DNA of 16,087 nucleotides from Bacteroides sp. (GTDB taxonomy: Bacteria > Bacteroidota > Bacteroidia > Bacteroidales > Bacteroidaceae): the NCBI GenBank assembly GCA_030151885.1, contig JASLCG010000020.1:1-16087 (forward strand), given 5' to 3'. Both the position numbers and the translations under genes were made by a program. Shown one piece after another: positions 15,840 to 16,087 of this stretch; position 1 is the first letter of the stretch, and the number at the start of each line of letters is the position of its first letter. Below the pieces are notes generated by a model. The model was given only the letters and a program-made list of their open reading frames with translations. It did no database searches and was not told where the DNA came from.

Positions 15840-15870
15840 CAAAAATAACATAGTAACGCACAATATACAA
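15840..15870 (-). promoter_or_regulatory. Bacteroidota-type promoter of the DUF3805-uup operon
   Basis: Minus strand: TTG at 15870-15868, 20 bases, then TATTTTTG at 15847-15840, matching TAnnTTTG. It lies 39 bases before the ATG at 15800. The -33 element falls inside the palindrome at 15856-15878. Confidence 0.62.
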
Positions 15871-15878
15871 TTGTGCGT
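15856..15878. promoter_or_regulatory. Operator-like perfect palindrome over the -33 region
   Basis: ACGCACAAT (15856-15864), five bases, then ATTGTGCGT (15870-15878): a perfect 9-bp inverted repeat of the size expected for a dimeric repressor site. It overlaps the -33 element of the DUF3805-uup promoter. It has no T-run, so it is not a normal terminator. The binding protein is unknown. Confidence 0.5.
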
Positions 15879-16014
15879 AGTTAAATCTAAACAACTTTTC
15901 AAGAAACTCTTATTGCTACTAGATAATCATAAAATAAATTATAGCTATCTTATTAGATATCAGCGACAAGTAATACAGGTGCTATTTTATACATAAAAAA
16001 AGACATTATTACTA

Positions 16015-16044
16015 TTGCAAATATGAAATTATTAGCTACCTTTG
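16015..16044 (+). promoter_or_regulatory. Strong stable-RNA-type promoter at the right edge
   Basis: TTG at 16015-16017, 19 bases, then TACCTTTG at 16037-16044 followed by CAA. This is the close-to-consensus Bacteroidota promoter seen before rRNA and tRNA genes. The expected start is near 16048. A small hairpin CAATC/GATTG (16050-16054, 16061-16065) lies in the short leader. Confidence 0.72.
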
Positions 16045-16075
16045 CAACGCAATCGAGAGAGATTGACACAAAAAC

Positions 16076-16087
16076 GGTGTGTTAGTT
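16076..16087 (+). tRNA. Probable tRNA, first 12 bases only (cut by window end)
   Basis: GGTGTGT (16076-16082) would be the 5' acceptor strand, T 16083 = U8, A 16084 = A9, and GTT (16085-16087) opens the D-stem. The spacing fits a tRNA, and it follows a stable-RNA promoter by about 30 bases. From memory, Bacteroidales tRNA-Asp genes begin in a similar way, but the anticodon lies outside the window, so the identity is a guess. Confidence 0.5.

Noticed and set aside
15801..16010. A small gene in the gap between DUF3805 and the right-edge promoter
   Set aside because: No open frame with a plausible start and protein-like composition is visible; only the promoter and palindrome are supported.

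Overview
This window is an AT-rich bacterial chromosome segment, most likely from the phylum Bacteroidota, order Bacteroidales. The evidence is the set of Bacteroidota-restricted families (DUF4494, DUF4286, DUF3805/3806, a lipoprotein-type OmpH/Skp protein, a small one-helix cysteine protein), the lack of strong Shine-Dalgarno sites, and several promoters of the Bacteroides type (TTTG or TTG, about 19-20 nt, TAnnTTTG). I cannot name the genus from sequence alone. Most genes are housekeeping. There is no CRISPR array, phage or insertion sequence.

Layout: bases 1-1862 (+) carry the end of a DUF4494 gene, a YggS/PLPBP gene and a dihydroorotate-dehydrogenase-like gene. They end at a terminator that lies next to a second hairpin serving the opposite strand. 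Bases 2006-2895 (-) hold a small membrane protein and an OmpH/Skp-like lipoprotein. Bases 3071-5624 (+) hold a PepD-type dipeptidase with its own terminator and a secreted endonuclease/exonuclease/phosphatase-family protein. Bases 5621-8693 (-) are a tight operon, DUF4286 - ruvC - pullulanase-like, with ATGA stop/start overlaps at both junctions. Bases 8914-10089 (+) encode a membrane glycosyltransferase, which converges on a LolC/E-type permease at 10092-11336 (-). A FucI/AraA-like protein follows at 11515-12750 (+). Next come a 320-base non-coding stretch with a cluster of palindromic repeats and a strong terminator, then the DUF3805/3806 - uup (ABC-F) operon at 13070-15800 (-). The window ends in a strong stable-RNA-type promoter and the first 12 bases of what looks like a tRNA.

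The most notable observation is the 732-residue pullulanase-like protein. It keeps the overall GH13 type I pullulanase architecture, but the catalytic residues in all four conserved regions are replaced (His to I300, nucleophile Asp to Q368, acid/base Glu to Q397, His-Asp to Y487-R488). It looks like a membrane-anchored pseudoenzyme that is still transcribed with ruvC. Other points worth checking are a DHODH-like protein without the class 1 catalytic Cys motif, a GT2 enzyme whose DxD position reads EPN, a palindromic repeat cluster with GAGG-N4-TTGCCGA units in a non-coding gap, and a perfect operator-like palindrome over the -33 element of the DUF3805-uup promoter.
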